Positions 5,359 through 7,623 of a stretch of 7,623 nucleotides of DNA are shown here, one piece after another. The notes below the pieces were generated by a model. That model ran no database searches and had not been told where the DNA came from. It saw only the letters and a list, made by a program, of their open reading frames with translations. The position numbers and the translations under genes are program-made. The DNA is from Firmicutes bacterium UBA5010 (GTDB taxonomy: Bacteria > Bacillota > Clostridia > Tissierellales > Sedimentibacteraceae). Where the stretch lies: assembly GCA_002396645.1 (NCBI GenBank), contig DGYI01000020.1, positions 1 to 7,623 on the forward strand. Direction: 5' to 3'. The first letter of the stretch is position 1, and the number at the start of each line of letters is the position of its first letter.

Positions 5359-5877
5359 ATGATTGCTTTAGCAAGATTAGGCCTTGTTCAACCGGATGCA
5401 ACATTCTTTATAATGCTGATAAATGTTGGAATTTTCTATTTTATAATAAAAAAATTTCTTTTTGTTCCTGTAACTAATTTTATGGAAAAAAGAAAACAAG
5501 GTATTGAAAATTCTATAATTGAGGCAGAAAAGAAACTTAAAGAAGCAGATGAATATAAACAGGCTTATTTAGAAAAATTAAATAATGCCGAGATAGAAAG
5601 CAGACAAATTATAGATAAGGCCGTTTCAAATGCCAATTTGAAGGCAGATAGTCTTATAAAAGAAGCTAAATCTGAAGTTGCGGCAATTAAAAATAAGGCA
5701 GAAAAAGATATAGAATTAGAACGTCATAAAGCGCTGAATGAAGTTAAAAATGAAATTTCTTCCATTGCTATTTTAGCTGCGTCAAAGATTATAGAATCTG
5801 AAATAGACGAAAAGAAAAATAGCCAGCTGGTTGATAAATTCATTGAAGAGGTAGGGGATTTGAAATGGCAGAATTAG
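5359..5877 (+). CDS. atpF: F-type ATP synthase subunit b
   Basis: Subunit b is the peripheral stalk that holds F1 still against the turning rotor. The 172 residues give one N-terminal membrane helix (about 14-34, TFFIMLINVGIFYFIIKKFL), a conserved hinge with a proline (FVPVTNFMEKRKQGIENSI, 35-53), and a long charged alpha-helical coiled coil (about 41-150) rich in E, K and A. The C-terminal part (SIAILAASKIIESEID, about 135-150) is the region that meets subunit delta. AAGGAGG (5346-5352) is 6 nt before the ATG. Its end overlaps atpH by 13 nt, with KWQN as the last residues, which suggests translational coupling. There is no second b or b' gene, as expected for a homodimer. Confidence 0.95.
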   Translation: MIALARLGLVQPDATFFIMLINVGIFYFIIKKFLFVPVTNFMEKRKQGIENSIIEAEKKLKEADEYKQAYLEKLNNAEIESRQIIDKAVSNANLKADSLIKEAKSEVAAIKNKAEKDIELERHKALNEVKNEISSIAILAASKIIESEIDEKKNSQLVDKFIEEVGDLKWQN

Positions 5878-6407
5878 TTTCTACTACGTATTCGGCTGCT
5901 TTATTTGATGTTTGTGTTGAACAAAATAAAATTGATGAGTTTATGAATCAAATGGGATTTATAAATGAAGTTTTAAAAACTAACGAAGAGTTTTTTGAGA
6001 TACTGACAACTCCAAGGATAAATGTAGATGAAAAGAAAAAAATAATTGATGAGGTATTTGGCAGCAAGTTAAATAAGGAAATCGTTAATTTTGTTAAGAT
6101 ACTTATTGATAAAAGAAGAATCGGTTATATTGTTGATATAGCCGATGAATTCGAAAGAATGGCATGTGCATATAAAGGTATTGTTAAAGCAAAGGCTTAC
6201 TCATCCATTTGTCTTGATAGTGAACAAATCAAAAAATTAGAAAAGAAGCTTAGCGAGCAATCCGGAAAAACTGTTGAAATTGAAAATATAGTGGATAAAA
6301 GCTTGCTTGGCGGAGTTATGATAAGATTTAATGATGTGGTTATAGACGGAACTTTAAAAGGAAAATTGGAAGATTTAGAAAATAACTTAAGTAGAATAAT
6401 TGTTTAA
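5865..6407 (+). CDS. atpH: F-type ATP synthase subunit delta (OSCP)
   Basis: Subunit delta caps F1 and links it to the b stalk. The 180 residues match the family length. The N-terminal helical domain (1-105) opens with the typical ST.YS.ALF pattern, and the C-terminal domain carries the delta/OSCP signature VDKSLLGGVMIRFNDVVIDG (143-162) followed by TLKGKLEDL. The ATG lies inside the end of atpF (13-nt overlap). AGGGG (5853-5857), 7 nt upstream, is the ribosome site and supports this start. atpA follows 18 nt after the stop. Nothing unusual is seen. Confidence 0.95.
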   Translation: MAELVSTTYSAALFDVCVEQNKIDEFMNQMGFINEVLKTNEEFFEILTTPRINVDEKKKIIDEVFGSKLNKEIVNFVKILIDKRRIGYIVDIADEFERMACAYKGIVKAKAYSSICLDSEQIKKLEKKLSEQSGKTVEIENIVDKSLLGGVMIRFNDVVIDGTLKGKLEDLENNLSRIIV

Positions 6408-6425
6408 GATTAGAGGTGAGAAGCT

Positions 6426-7623
6426 ATGAATCTCAGACCAGAAGAGATAAGTCAAATTATAAAAGAGCAGATTAAGAGATATGAGAATAAGTTAGATACC
6501 GTAGATATAGGTACTGTTATACAGGTAGGCGATGGTATAGCGAGAGTTCACGGACTTGAGAATTGTATGTCCGGAGAGCTTCTTGATTTTGGTAATGATG
6601 TATATGGTATGGCTCTTAACCTTGAAGAGGATAATGTAGGTTGTGTTCTTCTCGGAAATGACGAAGGTATTAAAGAAGGCGATACAGTAAAGAGAACAGC
6701 TAGGATAGTTGAAGTTCCTGTCGGAGATGTAATGATAGGAAGAGTAGTTAATGCTTTGGGACAGCCAATAGATGGAAAAGGTTCTATTAATACTGATAAA
6801 TTCAGACCGATAGAAGCTGTTGCTTCAGGAGTTATATCAAGAAAATCAGTTTCTGTTCCATTACAAACAGGCATTAAAGCCATAGATTCTATGATTCCGA
6901 TAGGAAGAGGACAAAGAGAGTTAATAATAGGTGACAGACAAACAGGTAAAACTGCAATTGCGATAGATACGATTTTAAATCAAAAAGGACAGAATATGAT
7001 TTGTATTTATGTAGCAATCGGGCAGAAAAAATCCACTGTTGCAAAAACATATGAGATTCTTTCAAAGGGCGGAGCAATGGATTATTCAATTATTGTTTCT
7101 GCAACTGCAAGTGAAACGGCTCCGCTGCAATATATAGCTCCATATGCAGGTGTATCTATGGCGGAAGAATTTATGTATAACGGCAAGGATGTACTGATAG
7201 TTTATGACGATTTATCAAAGCATGCTGTTGCTTATAGAGCAATGAGTTTACTTCTTCGTAGACCGCCGGGACGTGAAGCTTATCCCGGAGATGTATTTTA
7301 TCTTCATTCAAGATTATTGGAGCGTGCTGCAAGACTGGACGAACAATACGGAGGAGGCTCAATAACAGCATTGCCTATTATAGAGACACTTGCGGGAGAT
7401 ATTTCTGCATATATACCGACTAATGTTATATCCATAACCGATGGTCAAATATTTTTGGAGAGTGAACTTTTCTTCTCAGGACAAAGACCTGCTATAAATG
7501 CCGGACTTTCTGTATCCAGAGTTGGAGGGTCTGCTCAGATTAAAGCGATGAAAGCTGTTGCCGGCTCATTAAAACTAGAGCTTGCACAATATAGGGAGCT
7601 TGCTTCATTCTCTCAATTCGGTT
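6426..7623 (+). CDS. atpA: F-type ATP synthase subunit alpha (3' end outside window)
   Basis: Alpha alternates with beta in the F1 hexamer; it binds nucleotide without catalysing turnover and supplies the arginine finger to the beta site. The window holds 399 codons and one base of a normally about 500-codon gene, with no stop or frameshift. The order is: N-terminal helix that contacts delta (MNLRPEEISQIIKEQI), beta-barrel domain (about 25-95), then the nucleotide domain with Walker A GDRQTGKT (169-176), the Walker B strand VLIVYDDL (256-263), LLRRPPGREAYPGDVFYLHS (276-295), and the alpha/beta signature PAINAGLSVS (355-364) directly followed by R365 of SRVGG, the arginine finger. The catalytic glutamate of beta is replaced by Q200 in VAIGQK, which confirms alpha rather than beta. 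The ribosome site AGAGGTGAG (6412-6420) supports the ATG at 6426. Confidence 0.97.
   Translation, partial: MNLRPEEISQIIKEQIKRYENKLDTVDIGTVIQVGDGIARVHGLENCMSGELLDFGNDVYGMALNLEEDNVGCVLLGNDEGIKEGDTVKRTARIVEVPVGDVMIGRVVNALGQPIDGKGSINTDKFRPIEAVASGVISRKSVSVPLQTGIKAIDSMIPIGRGQRELIIGDRQTGKTAIAIDTILNQKGQNMICIYVAIGQKKSTVAKTYEILSKGGAMDYSIIVSATASETAPLQYIAPYAGVSMAEEFMYNGKDVLIVYDDLSKHAVAYRAMSLLLRRPPGREAYPGDVFYLHSRLLERAARLDEQYGGGSITALPIIETLAGDISAYIPTNVISITDGQIFLESELFFSGQRPAINAGLSVSRVGGSAQIKAMKAVAGSLKLELAQYRELASFSQFG

Noticed and set aside
5865..5877. atpF/atpH 13-nt overlap as a possible frameshift or annotation error
   Set aside because: Both proteins have normal lengths and family ends, and a ribosome site sits 7 nt before the atpH ATG; short overlaps are common in atp operons.
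6548..7371. Minus-strand open frames opposite atpA
   Set aside because: atpA reads unbroken on the plus strand with all family motifs; these are shadows.

Overview
This window reads as a piece of chromosome from a strictly fermentative, low-GC (roughly 30% by eye) anaerobic Bacillota of the Clostridia/Tissierellia type. The codons are strongly A/T-ending, Shine-Dalgarno sites are purine-rich (AAAGGAGG, AAGGAGG), spacers are AT-rich with hairpin-plus-T-run terminators, and the F-type ATPase genes follow the Firmicutes order. I cannot name the genus from sequence alone.

Layout. (1) 1-54: a perfect 30-nt palindrome with a T-run ends a plus-strand gene lying mostly or wholly left of the window. 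(2) About 61-483: a gene-free AT-rich stretch with two perfect palindromes and a faint, stop-interrupted coding trace on the minus strand. (3) 484-524: a two-way terminator. (4) 585-1142, minus: a membrane-anchored protein with an acidic D/N/P-rich stalk and only the small N-terminal subdomain of MltG/YceG; the catalytic domain is absent. (5) 1143-1710: a divergent spacer full of hairpins, with two perfect extended -10 elements 49 nt apart, each overlapping a small stem-loop, then further hairpins ahead of the next gene. (6) 1711-3357, plus: a 548-residue nucleoside (uridine-type) kinase fused to ThrRS-like TGS/editing-like domains. (7) 3462-3495: its terminator. (8) 3544-3572: a good housekeeping promoter. 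(9) 3626 to the right edge: the F1Fo ATP synthase operon atpZ-atpI-atpB-atpE-atpF-atpH-atpA. atpA is cut by the window end after 399 codons; atpG, atpD and atpC would be expected beyond it.

Function. AtpZ and AtpI are small membrane accessory/assembly proteins. AtpB (a), AtpE (c ring) and AtpF (b) form the ion-translocating membrane sector, AtpH (delta) joins the stator to F1, and AtpA (alpha) is the non-catalytic nucleotide-binding subunit. The c subunit carries the full sodium-binding residue set (Q32, V63, E65, T66, T67, Y70), so the enzyme is predicted to be Na+-coupled.

I see no mobile element, CRISPR array, tRNA or rRNA that I can support, and no clearly new multi-gene system. The least explained material is the hairpin-rich spacer at 1200-1700 and the MltG-like stub protein.
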